Shown: one piece after another, positions 9,427-19,328 of the stretch | Numbering within the stretch: position 1 is the first letter of the stretch | Layout: every line of letters begins with the position of its first letter | Source: Salinicola tamaricis | GTDB lineage: Bacteria > Pseudomonadota > Gammaproteobacteria > Pseudomonadales > Halomonadaceae | NCBI RefSeq assembly: GCF_003006155.1 | Contig: NZ_CP023559.1 | Location: forward strand, 3,224,001-3,288,000 | Direction: 5' to 3' | Length of the DNA: 64,000 nt | The notes under the pieces: generated by a model | What the model was told of the DNA's origin: nothing | Database searches by the model: none | The model's input: only the letters and a program-made list of their open reading frames with translations | Program-made: the position numbers and the translations under genes

Positions 9427-12417
9427 ATGCGGTCATGGGTCACGCTCTTCATCGGCGGTTGCGGACTGCTGCTGGCCACTCGCGCCCAGGCGTTGGGGGT
9501 GGGTGAGCCGCTGACGGTATCGCCGCTCAATCGGCCGCTGCATGCCGTGCTGCCGCTGACCGCGAGTGCCGAGCTGGAGCCGGGCCAGGTCACGGTGACG
9601 CTGGCCGATGCGGCGGCCTATCGGCGTTCCGGGCTGACGCCGGACGCCCTCGGCGATGGCATCAGCGCGCGGGTCGAGAAGCGTGATGGCGGGCTCGCCA
9701 TCGTGCTCGACAGCGACCAGCGCGTGCGCGAACCCTTTCTCGATCTGCTGCTGACCGTGAGCTGGCCCCAGGGGCAGTGGCAGCGCGACGTTTCTCTGCT
9801 TTTCGACCCACCCGATTATGCCGCGACACAGCCGCTACTGGCGGCTGCCGAGGCTGCGTCTTCGGAAGTTGCCGCCGCTGCCTGGCCGCAGACGCTGACG
9901 GTCGCGCCAGGTGCCACGCTTTCGACTCTGGCGGCCGCGCTGCCACCGCACCAGGGAGTTTCTCGGGAGGCGGCCATGCTGGCGCTCTATCGTGCCAATC
10001 GCCATGCCTTCGAGGGCGGGAATCTCGACCGGCTGCGCGCCGGCGTGCGTCTTGACGTGCCGCGGGTGGCTACGGTTGAGGCGCTGGCCGATCAGGCGCC
10101 ACAGGCACTTCGTGCGCTGCGCGAGGCGGCGACCGACACGGACGCCGCCTCGCCGGCAGGGTCTGAGAGCCTGGGGCAGCAGCGCTCGGCACAGGCGTCA
10201 GGATCAGCCGACACCGCAGCGGTAACGCGCCAGATCGCAGCGCTGACTCGGCAGACCCAGCGTCAGCAGGCGACCATTGCCGATCTGGAACGCCAGCGCG
10301 AGCGATTGCAGGCGGCGCTCGCCGCGCGCGCCACGCCGCTCGAGACGGGCGACGTGAGCGAGGGCGTGGGTGAGGCCGCCGTGGTGGCGGCCAAGGGGTT
10401 GGCGGGGTCGACCGGCAATGCCTCTACTTCCTCGACCTCGGCTTCCTCGACCCCGGCTTCCTCGGCACCCGCTTCATCGACTCCGACATCATCGACCTCG
10501 ACGTCATCGACTTCGTCTGTGACAACTGCCGAGGCGTCTAGCGCGAATGATGGCGGCGCGGTGTCGGGGTCGACGCCAACGGCTGGCGAGGCGGCGGCTG
10601 AGAGTGCCGCCTCATCGTCTGCGGCGGCGACATCGCTGGCCAAGTCCACACCGTTGCCCCCGTCGGCATCCTCGACGTCTTCCGCGTCCACGGCGCCAAA
10701 CGACAGCGCGGCTGCGCCGAGTCTATGGCAGCGTGCCGTGTCCTGGGCGCCGCTGCTCGGCGCGCTGGCGCTACTCGGGCTACTATGGCTTCTGTTGTGG
10801 CAACGGCGCCGCTCGCGGGCTCAGACGCCGCACACTGGCGAGGTCGAGGCGAGTGGCGACAATCCCGAGACGCACGTCGAAGCCTCGGGCAAACCCCGCC
10901 GCTGGGCGTCGGGGGCGCTCCTGGGGCGCATCGGGCGCGCGGTAACGCGCCGCGGCGGGCAGCAAGAGCCCGCCGAGGCCGAGGCGGGCGCCGCGTCGAT
11001 CAGTCAGGCCGATATCTATATCGCCTATGGCCGCTTTGCCGCCGCTCGTGACTGGCTCGAACCGCGGCTGACGGAAGATCCGCGCCATCGCCTGAGCCTG
11101 ATCCGCGCGCTTGGCGAGCTGCGCGAGATCGAGGCCATGGAGCAGGTGCTGGCCGAGTTCGACGACAGCGCCAGCCGCGAGCAGCGGCGCACCGCGGAAG
11201 CGCTGGCCGCCGACTACCGCGCCCGCCATGTCGATGAGAGCTGGGCGGTGGCCACCGATCACGCTGAGGCCGCGGCAGCCGACACCGCCGCGGCGACCCT
11301 GCTGGCGGAGGACGAAGGGGCGCTCTCGCTGGCGCGGGTCGAGGATGTGGATGCGCTGTTCGACGCCGCGCTGGGGGGCGATACGTCGCCCTTGCCCCAG
11401 TCGCCCTTGCCGCAATCACCTTTGCCTCGATCATCACCGCCCGACACCGCTGCCTCGTCCGAGGCACCGTCCTTGTCCGGCACCACGCCAGCGCCTGAAG
11501 TGCCACCCGCGCCCGAGAAGACGTTTTCCTCCGATTCCGCGACCACCGGTAGCGCTTCGGCGCCGTCTGGCGTTGAGGGCTCCGATGCAGAAAACGGCGA
11601 ACCGCCTGGCGATGCCGCACCGACGCTGGCGCTCGAGCCCTTGCCGCATGCGTTCGACGTGGCACCGGAGACGCTCGGGGCGGGGCCGCCAGCCACGGCA
11701 GATCGAGCCGCTGCCGAGTCTGGTGAAAGGTTGTCGGGTACGCAGGAAAACGGATCCGAAACGGGAGAGACGTTGGAAGCTGGTGCGTGGCAGGACGGTG
11801 CGGCAGCCGTCCTGCCCGCGCAAGAGCGCGGCGCACGGCGCCGGGAGAGCGGCGATGATGCCACCGCCGCGGCGTTGACCTTGGGCGATGATCCGGCGCC
11901 GCAGGCGCTGCGTATCGACTACCAGGCGCCGACGCTGGAACTCGATGAGACGACACCGCCGCCATCCGCTCAGATGCATGACGCTTCTCCCGAGATCGAG
12001 CTGCCACCGCTCGATCTCGATTCGCAAACCTGGCGTCCGCTGGGGGAGCCGGCGCCCGCCGAGATGCCCTCCCAGGATGTTGGCGCGGCCACCCCTGGCG
12101 GCGTTTCTGCTCGCGGCAGCGCGCCTGGAAGTCCGGCCGCTGAAAACAGGCCTGCGGAAAATGAATCTCCCGAGAAAACGTCTCCCCAAAGTCCGTCTTC
12201 CTCGAATACGTCCGAGGCAAATACGTCCAAGGGAAATACGTCCAAGGGAAATACGTCCGACGCAAATACCGCGCCCGGACACCCGTCCGGTGGCAAGGCG
12301 TCGCCGCAACATCCCGTCTCCCCGGGGGATACGTCGCTGCAGCGCGGAATACCCGTCGGCTGGGAGGTCGAGGAGGTGGAATTCGAGCCGTTGCATCGGG
12401 ATAATGGTCGGCCCTAA
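9427..12417 (+). CDS. fimV: FimV-family inner membrane/peptidoglycan-binding hub protein
   Basis: FimV/HubP proteins organise the cell pole and support type IV pili and twitching in Pseudomonas. The frame is intact at 996 aa. There is a signal peptide (MRSWVTLFIGGCGLLLATRA), then the FimV N-terminal domain (GEPLTVSPLNRPLHAVLPL), a LysM-like segment at about 157-215, a short coiled coil (QTQRQQATIADLERQRERLQ), Ser/Thr/Ala-rich stretches, and one transmembrane helix (APLLGALALLGLLWLLLW) near 440-457. The cytoplasmic half carries a TPR-like segment (ADIYIAYGRFAAARDWLEPR) and long acidic low-complexity parts. The family's usual conserved C-terminal motif is not evident; the protein instead ends in Ser/Asn-rich repeats and EVEFEPLHRDNGRP. 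The asd-fimV-truA order matches Pseudomonas. Confidence 0.88.
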   Translation: MRSWVTLFIGGCGLLLATRAQALGVGEPLTVSPLNRPLHAVLPLTASAELEPGQVTVTLADAAAYRRSGLTPDALGDGISARVEKRDGGLAIVLDSDQRVREPFLDLLLTVSWPQGQWQRDVSLLFDPPDYAATQPLLAAAEAASSEVAAAAWPQTLTVAPGATLSTLAAALPPHQGVSREAAMLALYRANRHAFEGGNLDRLRAGVRLDVPRVATVEALADQAPQALRALREAATDTDAASPAGSESLGQQRSAQASGSADTAAVTRQIAALTRQTQRQQATIADLERQRERLQAALAARATPLETGDVSEGVGEAAVVAAKGLAGSTGNASTSSTSASSTPASSAPASSTPTSSTSTSSTSSVTTAEASSANDGGAVSGSTPTAGEAAAESAASSSAAATSLAKSTPLPPSASSTSSASTAPNDSAAAPSLWQRAVSWAPLLGALALLGLLWLLLWQRRRSRAQTPHTGEVEASGDNPETHVEASGKPRRWASGALLGRIGRAVTRRGGQQEPAEAEAGAASISQADIYIAYGRFAAARDWLEPRLTEDPRHRLSLIRALGELREIEAMEQVLAEFDDSASREQRRTAEALAADYRARHVDESWAVATDHAEAAAADTAAATLLAEDEGALSLARVEDVDALFDAALGGDTSPLPQSPLPQSPLPRSSPPDTAASSEAPSLSGTTPAPEVPPAPEKTFSSDSATTGSASAPSGVEGSDAENGEPPGDAAPTLALEPLPHAFDVAPETLGAGPPATADRAAAESGERLSGTQENGSETGETLEAGAWQDGAAAVLPAQERGARRRESGDDATAAALTLGDDPAPQALRIDYQAPTLELDETTPPPSAQMHDASPEIELPPLDLDSQTWRPLGEPAPAEMPSQDVGAATPGGVSARGSAPGSPAAENRPAENESPEKTSPQSPSSSNTSEANTSKGNTSKGNTSDANTAPGHPSGGKASPQHPVSPGDTSLQRGIPVGWEVEEVEFEPLHRDNGRP
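12205..12264 (+). repeat. Four 15-bp tandem repeats inside fimV
   Basis: The unit AATACGTCC(G/A)A(G/C)G(C/G)(A) occurs four times in a row, and the middle two copies are identical. It encodes NTSEA, NTSKG, NTSKG and NTSDA. The period is a multiple of three, so expansion or loss would keep the frame. Confidence 0.85.
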
Positions 12418-12440
12418 GTTTTCCCGCGTTGCAGGTTTCG

Positions 12441-13405
12441 ATGGCGTTTTTTACCCGGCAGGACGATACCCAGACGCTGAGTGGCCGCCTGGCCCTCGGC
12501 GTGGAGTATGACGGTACCCGCTACTGCGGCTGGCAGCGGCTGAGTCACGCCGAGTCGGTTCAGGGCACCTTGGAGGCCGCGCTGTCGCGAATCGCCGCGG
12601 CCCCGGTCAAGGTGCTGTGCAGCGGCCGTACAGACAGCGGTGTGCATGCCACGCGCCAGATCGTGCACTTCGACGCGCCCACGCCGCGCACCCAGAAGGC
12701 GTGGCTTTTCGGCGCCAACGCCACCCTGCCGCGGGATATCGCGGTGCGCTGGCTGGTCCCGGTGAACGACGATTTCCACGCCCGCTTCTCGGCACTGGCC
12801 CGGCGCTATCGCTACGTCATTCTCAATCAGCCCACGCGCCCGGTGATGGAGCGCCACCATGCCACCTGGTGCCGCGAGCCGCTGGATGCCGAGCGCATGC
12901 ATCGTGCCGCCCAGGTGCTGGTGGGCGAGCACGACTTCTCCAGCTATCGCGCGGCGGGGTGCCAGTCGAAGACGCCGATCCGCCATTGCACGCCATCGAG
13001 GTTGCCCGCTACGGCACCCTGGTGGTGATCGACGTGCAGGCCAACGCCTTCCTGCACCATATGATTCGCAATATCGCCGGCGTGCTGGTGGCGGTGGGGC
13101 GGGGCGAACAGTCCGAGTCCTATCCCGCCGAGCTGCTGGCGCTCAAGGATCGGACCCTGGGCAACGTCACCGCGCCGGCCGCGGGTTGCACTTCGTCGAC
13201 GTGCGCTTCGACGAGCGTTTTGACCTGCCGAGGAGCCGCTGGGCCCGCAGATGCTGGCGTTCCGCGGCGACTGGACCGGTGACCGTACCTGATCCCCGAC
13301 ACCCCCTTGATGCGCCGGCGGCGGGTATGGCCGAAATGGATCGACGCCGATGGCAACGTGGTCGATACCCACCCCGACGCCCACGCGGCCGAATCCGCAC
13401 CGTGA
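12441..13405 (+). CDS. truA: tRNA pseudouridine(38-40) synthase TruA (frameshifted)
   Basis: TruA makes pseudouridine at positions 38-40 of the tRNA anticodon arm. Visible are LALGVEYDGTRYCGWQRL, the catalytic Asp in CSGRTDSGVHATRQIVHFD, RRYRYVILNQPTRPV, and FLHHMIRNIAGVLVAVGRGE. I use ATG 12441; an in-frame TTG at 12429 has no ribosome site. Frame changes lie near 12985, 13185 and 13230. A literal stop occurs at 13290-13292 (GDRT-stop). One more lost base there would extend the frame through LIPDTPLMRRRRVWPKWIDA to 13405 in strongly GC3-biased codons, so I give the longer end. The alternative end is 13292. Confidence 0.85.
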
Positions 13406-13465
13406 CATCAGCGGCGCGACTGGCGGCAGAGACGCCCTGCCCGGGGCGCCAGGAGAGATGACCCC

Positions 13466-14131
13466 ATGAGCCAGGTGAGAATCAAGATCTGCGGCATGAC
13501 CCGGCGCGAGGATATCCACGCCGCCGTGGCCTGCGGCGCCGACGCCCTGGGGTTCGTGCTGTGGCCGGGCAGCGCCCGCGCCATCGATGCCGCGCGACTG
13601 GCCGAACTCAGCGCCGAGGTGGCGCCCTTCGTCACTCGGGTGGGGCTGTTCGTCGACGCCGACGCGGCCAGCATCGAGGCGGCGCTGCCTCATCTCGACC
13701 TGCTGCAGTTCCATGGCGACGAGCCGCCGGCGTTCTGCGCGCGCTTCGCCAAACCCTGGATCAAGGCGCTGCGCATGCGCGACGATCTCGATCTGAGGCG
13801 CGCCGTCGAGACCTACGCCGGTGCCGGTGCGCTGCTGCTCGATGCCTACCGCCCCGGGGTGCCGGGAGGCACCGGCGAGACTTTCGACTGGTCGCGCATT
13901 CCCGGTGATCTGGGCAAACCTGTTATCCTTGCCGGTGGTCTGACGCCGGACAACGTCGCCACCGCCATCGCCCGCGTCGCGCCCTATGCGGTCGACGTTT
14001 CCGGTGGCGTCGAGGCGCGCTCGAACACCGGTGCGCCGTGCCACGGCATCAAGGATGCCGAGCGCATGCAAGCCTTCTGCCAGCATGTCCGCGCCGCCGG
14101 CGCGACCACTATCCACGCAGCGACACCATGA
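13466..14131 (+). CDS. trpF: Phosphoribosylanthranilate isomerase
   Basis: TrpF converts N-(5-phosphoribosyl)anthranilate to CdRP in tryptophan synthesis. The frame is intact at 221 aa. The catalytic Cys is in [18 protein letters not shown] and the catalytic Asp is in [20 protein letters not shown]. The phosphate-binding end is [15 protein letters not shown] and [12 protein letters not shown]. An insertion ([10 protein letters not shown]) sits between SGGVEA and IKDAERM, where relatives usually read straight through; two compensating indels there are possible. It begins 60 bp after truA and its stop overlaps the ribosome site of trpB. Confidence 0.93.
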   Translation: MSQVRIKICGMTRREDIHAAVACGADALGFVLWPGSARAIDAARLAELSAEVAPFVTRVGLFVDADAASIEAALPHLDLLQFHGDEPPAFCARFAKPWIKALRMRDDLDLRRAVETYAGAGALLLDAYRPGVPGGTGETFDWSRIPGDLGKPVILAGGLTPDNVATAIARVAPYAVDVSGGVEARSNTGAPCHGIKDAERMQAFCQHVRAAGATTIHAATP

Positions 14132-14141
14132 GGGTCCACTC

Positions 14142-15356
14142 GTGAGCCGATTTTCTGACCTGACGCAACTGCCCGATGCGAGCGGCCACTTCGGCCCTTA
14201 CGGCGGGCGGTTCGTCTCCGAGACGCTGAGCTTCGCGCTGGAAGAGCTCGACAAGATCTACGCGAGCCTCAAGCACGACCCCGATTTCCAGGCCGAGTTC
14301 GACCGTGACCTGACCCACTACGTGGGCCGGCCGTCGCCGCTCTATCATGCCGAACGCTGGTCGCGGGAGATCGGCGGTGCCCAGATCTGGCTCAAGCGCG
14401 AGGATCTCAACCACACCGGCGCCCACAAGGTGAACAACACCATCGGCCAGGCGCTGCTGGCCAAGCGCTCGGGCAAGCCGCGGGTGATCGCCGAGACCGG
14501 TGCCGGCCAGCACGGTGTCGCCACCGCCACGGTGGCCGCGCGTCTGGGGCTCGAGTGCGAGGTCTACATGGGCGCGGAGGACGTCGAGCGTCAAAAGCTC
14601 AACGTCTACCGCATGCGCCTGCTCGGGGCCAAGGTGGTGCCGGTGGAGTCCGGCTCGCGCACGCTCAAGGACGCCATGAACGAGGCCCTGCGCGACTGGG
14701 TCACCAACGTCGACAATACCTTCTACATCATCGGCACCGTGGCGGGCCCGCACCCGTATCCGATGCTGGTGCGTGACTTCAACGCCGTGGCCGGCCGCGA
14801 AGCGCGGCGCCAGTCGCTGGAGCAGATCGGGCGCTTGCCGGACGCGCTGGTCGCCTGCGTCGGCGGTGGCTCCAACGCCATGGGCCTGTTCTATCCCTTC
14901 GTCGAGGACGAAGACGTTGCCATGTACGGTGTCGAAGCCGGCGGCGATGGCCTGGCTACCGGCCGCCACGCCGCGCCGCTGACCGCCAACGCGCCGCGAG
15001 GCGTGCTGCACGGCAACCGCACCTATCTGATGTCCGACGAGGGCGGTCAGATCGCCGATACCCATTCGGTCTCGGCAGGTCTGGACTATCCCGGCGTGGG
15101 CCCGGAGCACGCGCTATGGAAGGATGTCGGCCGGGTCGAGTACGTCGCCGCCGACGACCACGAGGTGCTCGCCGCCTTCCGCGAGCTGACCCGGGTCGAG
15201 GGCATCATGCCGGCGCTGGAGTCGGCCCATGCGCTGGCCCACGCCAAGAAGCTGGCCGCCAGCCTGCCGCAGGACAAGCACATCGTGGTCAATCTCTCCG
15301 GGCGCGGTGATAAGGACATCCATACCGTGGCCAAGATCGACGGCATCGAATTCTGA
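14142..15356 (+). CDS. trpB: Tryptophan synthase beta chain
   Basis: TrpB condenses indole with serine using PLP. The frame is intact. A GTG start at 14142, 9 nt after GAGG, gives [20 protein letters not shown] and 404 aa, the normal size. The PLP Lys is in [20 protein letters not shown], the phosphate loop is [15 protein letters not shown], and the segment [16 protein letters not shown] is typical. The start was set by length and ribosome site; longer in-frame starts run back into trpF. trpF, trpB and trpA form one cluster here, whereas in Pseudomonas aeruginosa trpBA lie away from trpF. Confidence 0.96.
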   Translation: MSRFSDLTQLPDASGHFGPYGGRFVSETLSFALEELDKIYASLKHDPDFQAEFDRDLTHYVGRPSPLYHAERWSREIGGAQIWLKREDLNHTGAHKVNNTIGQALLAKRSGKPRVIAETGAGQHGVATATVAARLGLECEVYMGAEDVERQKLNVYRMRLLGAKVVPVESGSRTLKDAMNEALRDWVTNVDNTFYIIGTVAGPHPYPMLVRDFNAVAGREARRQSLEQIGRLPDALVACVGGGSNAMGLFYPFVEDEDVAMYGVEAGGDGLATGRHAAPLTANAPRGVLHGNRTYLMSDEGGQIADTHSVSAGLDYPGVGPEHALWKDVGRVEYVAADDHEVLAAFRELTRVEGIMPALESAHALAHAKKLAASLPQDKHIVVNLSGRGDKDIHTVAKIDGIEF

Positions 15357-15370
15357 CGGCGGGGACCGAC

Positions 15371-16198
15371 ATGAACCAACACGCGAATCGTATCGACCGG
15401 CGCTTCGCCGCGCTCAAGGCAGCGGGGCGCAAGGCGCTGATTCCCTATATCACCGCCGGCGATCCGGCCCCGGCGCACACCGTCGATTTCATGCACGCCT
15501 GCGTCGAGGCGGGGGCCGATGTGATCGAGCTGGGCGTACCGTTCTCCGATCCCATGGCCGACGGCCCGGTGATCCAGAAAGCGTGCGAGCGCGCGCTCGT
15601 CCATGGCACCCGGCTGAGCCACGTGCTGGAGATGGTGGCGGCGTTCCGTGAACGCGATGCCGAGACCCCGGTGGTGCTGATGGGCTATCTCAACCCGATC
15701 GAGCGCATGGGCTATGCGGCCTTCGCGCGTCAGGCTCGGGATGCCGGCGTCGACGGCGTGCTCGCGGTGGACATGCCGCCGGAGGAGATGGGCGAGAACG
15801 CGGCGCTGTTCGCCGAGCACGGTCTGCAGTCGATCTTCCTGCTCGCGCCGACCACCTCCGAGCAGCGCGCGACGACGATCTGTCACCACGGCCAGGGCTA
15901 TCTCTACTATGTCTCGCTCAAGGGCGTCACCGGCGCGGCGACCCTCGATGCCGAGGCTGTGGGATCGCAGCTGGCGAGCCTGCGTGCGCTCACCGAGCTA
16001 CCGCTGTGCGTCGGCTTCGGCATCCGTGACGGCGCCACGGCGGCGGCCATCGGCCGCGTCGCCGACGGGGTCATCGTCGGCAGCGCCCTGGTGGGGCGTA
16101 TCGCCGAGCGTGCCGACACCCCCGAGACGATCCCGCAGGCGCTGCGCGAGATCCTCGGCGAGATGCGCGAGGCGCTGGATCGCGACGTGCGCGCCTGA
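15371..16198 (+). CDS. trpA: Tryptophan synthase alpha chain
   Basis: TrpA cleaves indole-3-glycerol phosphate and channels indole to TrpB. The frame is intact at 275 aa. Visible are [20 protein letters not shown], the catalytic Glu in [19 protein letters not shown], the loop with catalytic Asp ([12 protein letters not shown]), and the phosphate-binding GVTGA and [15 protein letters not shown]. It starts 14 bp after trpB. Confidence 0.96.
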   Translation: MNQHANRIDRRFAALKAAGRKALIPYITAGDPAPAHTVDFMHACVEAGADVIELGVPFSDPMADGPVIQKACERALVHGTRLSHVLEMVAAFRERDAETPVVLMGYLNPIERMGYAAFARQARDAGVDGVLAVDMPPEEMGENAALFAEHGLQSIFLLAPTTSEQRATTICHHGQGYLYYVSLKGVTGAATLDAEAVGSQLASLRALTELPLCVGFGIRDGATAAAIGRVADGVIVGSALVGRIAERADTPETIPQALREILGEMREALDRDVRA

Positions 16199-16238
16199 GC
16201 CGCGCGGGGCATTCTGGTATCATCTGCGCTTTCCGTGT

Positions 16239-16268
16239 CGCGCCGGCGTGTGGCTGACCGCCGGCGCG
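16239..16268 (+). repeat. Inverted repeat between trpA and accD
   Basis: A perfect 10-bp stem (CGCGCCGGCG against CGCCGGCGCG) with a 10-base loop lies 41 bp after trpA. It may end the trp transcript, though no T run follows. An extended -10-like TGGTATCAT (about 16215-16223) lies just upstream and could serve accD; both readings are inference. Confidence 0.4.
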
Positions 16269-16304
16269 GACCCGTTTCCTTAAACTGATGGAATCTCTCC
16301 CGAC

Positions 16305-17234
16305 ATGAGCTGGCTAGACAAGATCGTCCCGTCGATGAGCCGCACCCAGCGTAACGACCGCCGCGCCAGCGTGCCCGACGGGCCTGTGGCGCAAGTGCCC
16401 GAGTTGCGATTCGGTGCTCTATCTCCCCGAGCTGGAGAAACACCAGAACGTCTGCCCCAAGTGCCAGCACCACCTGCGACTCACGGCACGCAAGCGGCTC
16501 AACTGGTTCCTCGATGCCGAAGGGCGCGAGGAGATCGCCGCCGACCTGCAGCCGAGTGATCGGCTCAAGTTCCGCGATTCGAAGAAGTACAAGGATCGCC
16601 TCTCGGCGGCGCAGAAGGAGACCGACGAGAACGACGCCCTGATCGCCATGCGCGGCACCCTCGACGGTTTGCCGGTGGTCGCGGTGGCATTCGAGTTCTC
16701 GTTCATGGGCGGTTCCATGGGCGCGATCGTCGGCGAGAAGTTCGTGCGCGCGGCGAGCCTGGCGCTGGAGCAGGAGATCCCGCTGGTGTGCTTCGCCGCT
16801 TCCGGCGGCGCGCGCATGCAGGAGGCACTGTTCTCGCTGATGCAGATGGCCAAGACGTCCGCCGCGCTGGAGAAACTCAAGCAGGCTGGGGTGCCCTACA
16901 TCTCGGTGCTGACCGATCCGGTGTTCGGCGGTGTCTCGGCGTCGCTGGCGATGCTCGGCGACCTCAACGTGGCCGAACCCAATGCGCTGATCGGCTTTGC
17001 CGGTCCGCGGGTGATCGAGCAGACCGTGCGCGAGAAGCTGCCGGAAGGGTTCCAGCGCAGCGAGTTCCTGCTCGAGCACGGCACCGTCGACATGATCGTC
17101 GCGCGCCCCGAACTGCGGGCGCGGCTGGGCAGCGTGCTGCGTACCTCACCCATCAGCCGTCAGCGGAGGGTGAGGCCGAGGCGGATTTCTCGCCGCTGCC
17201 GGACGAGGCCGACGCCTCCCAGGCGCCGCGCTGA
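16305..17234 (+). CDS. accD: Acetyl-CoA carboxylase carboxyltransferase beta subunit (frameshifted)
   Basis: AccD with AccA transfers the carboxyl group from biotin to acetyl-CoA in the first step of fatty acid synthesis. The N-terminus is [20 protein letters not shown]. After repair near 16383 the zinc ribbon reads [20 protein letters not shown] followed by CPKC, giving four Cys. The carboxyltransferase core has [37 protein letters not shown] and [20 protein letters not shown]. The first frame change is best explained by an extra G in a GGG run, the second (near 17141) by a lost base in LRYLTHQPS. The C-terminus is acidic ([17 protein letters not shown]). Confidence 0.92.
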
Positions 17235-17235
17235 G

Positions 17236-18502
17236 ATGTCCGCGGCGCTGGATGCATGGCTGGCGCGACTCGAGCGCCAGCATCCCGTCGCCATCGAGCT
17301 CGGCCTCGAGCGGGTCGCCAGCGTGGCGCGCGCCTGGGGCTGAACGAGCGGCCGCGGCGGGGCAGTGGTCACCGTGGCCGGCACCAACGGCAAGGCTCGA
17401 CGGTGGCGCTGCTCGAACGCCTGGCGGCGTCCCACGGCCTCACCACCGCCTGCTACACCTCTCCCCATCTGCTGCGCTACAACGAGCGCCTGCGTCTCGA
17501 CGGCGAGCCGGCGGAGGATACGCTGCTGGTCGAAGGCTTCGAGCGGGTCGAGGGGCGCGCCTGGCGGGTGAGGCGGTGAGTCTCACCTACTTCGAGGCCG
17601 GCACCCTGGCGGCGCTGTGGGCGATCGCCCAGCGCCAGCCGCAGCTGGCGATCCTGGAGGTCGGGCTGGGCGGGCGACTCGATGCGGTCAATGTGGTCGA
17701 CCCCGATATCGCGGTGATCACCACCATCGCCCATGACCATGCCGACTTCCTGGGTGACGATCTCGACGGCATCGGCTTCGAGAAGGCCGGCATCCTGCGT
17801 CAGGAGCGCCCGGCGGTGCTCGGCAGCCGCGAGCTGCCTGCCAGCGTCTCGGCCCGTCTCGAGGCGCTGGCCGCGCCGGCCTACTGGCTGGGCCAGGCGT
17901 TCGCACCCGAGGCACACGATGGCGGCTGGCGGTGGCAGGGCAGCGACGCCCAGGGGGCGCGCTATGAACTCGATAGCTTGCCCGATCCGGGCCTGCCGCT
18001 GGACAATGCCGCGGTGGCGCTGCAGGTATTGACGCTGCTCGGCATCACCCCGCAGGGCGACGCCGTGCGCGAGGCGCTCGCCACGGTATCGCTGCCCGGA
18101 CGTCTACAGTGGCTGGGCAACTGGTGTCTCGACGTGGCGCACAATCCCCACGCGGCGGCCTACGTGGCCGAGCGGCTGGCGGCGCGGCCGCAACCGGCGC
18201 GGCGCATCGGGCTGCTCGGTGTGCTCGGCGACAAGGACGCCGAGGCGCTGATCGCGGCGCTCGGCTCGGCGGTCGACGCCTGGGTGGCGGTCGGGCTCGA
18301 CGGCCCGCGCGGGCGCTCGGCGGCCAAGCTGGGTGAAGCGATCGAGTCCGTCGGAGCGCCGCTGCTGGCCTGCTGTGATTCGCCAGTGGCAGGCGTGGCA
18401 TGGCTGCGCGAGCGACTCGGCGCTGACGAGGAGGTGCTGGTATGCGGCTCCTTCCTGACCGTGGCCGAAGCCCTCGGCGCGCTGACGGCGGCGGCCGATT
18501 GA
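17236..18502 (+). CDS. folC: Bifunctional folylpolyglutamate/dihydrofolate synthase (frameshifted)
   Basis: FolC adds glutamate to dihydropteroate and folates. The start overlaps the accD end by spacing of one base and gives [20 protein letters not shown]. After repair the ATP loop reads [20 protein letters not shown], then [17 protein letters not shown]. Further motifs are [53 protein letters not shown] and [18 protein letters not shown]. Frame changes cluster in 17340-17580, the last 920 bp being open. Length is about 420 aa, as in E. coli. accD-folC-dedD-cvpA-purF is a conserved gammaproteobacterial order. Confidence 0.92.
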
Positions 18503-18587
18503 AGGGCGCGGTACACCGGATCGGCATTTTTCATCGCCTCGGCCAATGGATGACCGGGGTTCGAACAGGCCCGCTTGAGGAGGTCTT

Positions 18588-19328
18588 ATGAAGTACGGAT
18601 GGCGTGAACGGATCAGTGGTGCGGTCATTCTGGTGGCCTTGGGGGCGATCTTCGTGCCGATGCTGTTCGACGATCCCGAGCCGCGTCAGCAGGGTCCGGA
18701 GCCGGTGATGGTGATCGAGCAGCCGGTGGATGGGGGCGAGGCGCGCCAGCGCATCATCGAAGCGCCGCAGCCCCCCGCTTCGGTGGCCCAGCGCGACAGC
18801 AGCGGCGACACCGGCGCGGTGCCCGAGCCCGACACCCGCGCCCAGCTGGGCGGCGGTGCGGATAGCTTCGGGCAGGGAGCGGGCGCTGGGCAGAGCAGCG
18901 GCAGCGGCAGCGGCAGCGGCGCGGACAACACGGGCGGCGGTTCGCAGGCGACCCAGCCGCGCACCGACCCGATCGCCGAGCTAGCGCAGTCGGATACCAG
19001 CCAGCCGGCCAAACGCCAGGCGCCGGCCGCTCAGCCGGCACCTGCCAAGCCCGAACCGGCACCCAGCACCCCCACGCGTACCGCGGCCAGCAAGGATGGC
19101 GGCTGGGTGGTGCAGGTCGGCAGTTTCGGACAGAAGGACAACGCCACGCGGCTCGCGGCCAAGCTCAAGGAACAAGGCTTCGCCGCCTATTCGCAGCCAC
19201 GCGACAACAATCTGACCTCGGTCTACGTCGGGCCTTTCGCCTCCTCGGAGGCGGGCGAGAAGGCGCGCGCCGAACTCAAGCAGTCCGCCAACCTGTCGGG
19301 ACTCTTGATTCGCAAACCGGGTAGCTGA
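18588..19328 (+). CDS. dedD: SPOR-domain cell-division protein, DedD-like
   Basis: DedD-type proteins bind denuded septal peptidoglycan through a SPOR domain. The frame is intact at 246 aa. It has a short cytoplasmic N-terminus, one membrane helix (ISGAVILVALGAIFVPMLF), and a long Pro/Gly/Ser/Gln-rich periplasmic linker. The C-terminal SPOR domain is DGGWVVQVGSFGQKDNATRL through LTSVYVGPFASSEAGEKARA. It sits between folC and cvpA as in E. coli. Its stop codon overlaps the cvpA start by one base. Confidence 0.88.
   Translation: MKYGWRERISGAVILVALGAIFVPMLFDDPEPRQQGPEPVMVIEQPVDGGEARQRIIEAPQPPASVAQRDSSGDTGAVPEPDTRAQLGGGADSFGQGAGAGQSSGSGSGSGADNTGGGSQATQPRTDPIAELAQSDTSQPAKRQAPAAQPAPAKPEPAPSTPTRTAASKDGGWVVQVGSFGQKDNATRLAAKLKEQGFAAYSQPRDNNLTSVYVGPFASSEAGEKARAELKQSANLSGLLIRKPGS

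Noticed and set aside
12205..12264. CRISPR-like repeats in fimV
   Set aside because: The 15-bp units are contiguous with no spacers, lie in a coding frame, and no cas genes are present.
12944..14116. 390-codon minus-strand open frame over truA and trpF
   Set aside because: It overlaps two recognised genes on the plus strand and has no motif or ribosome site.
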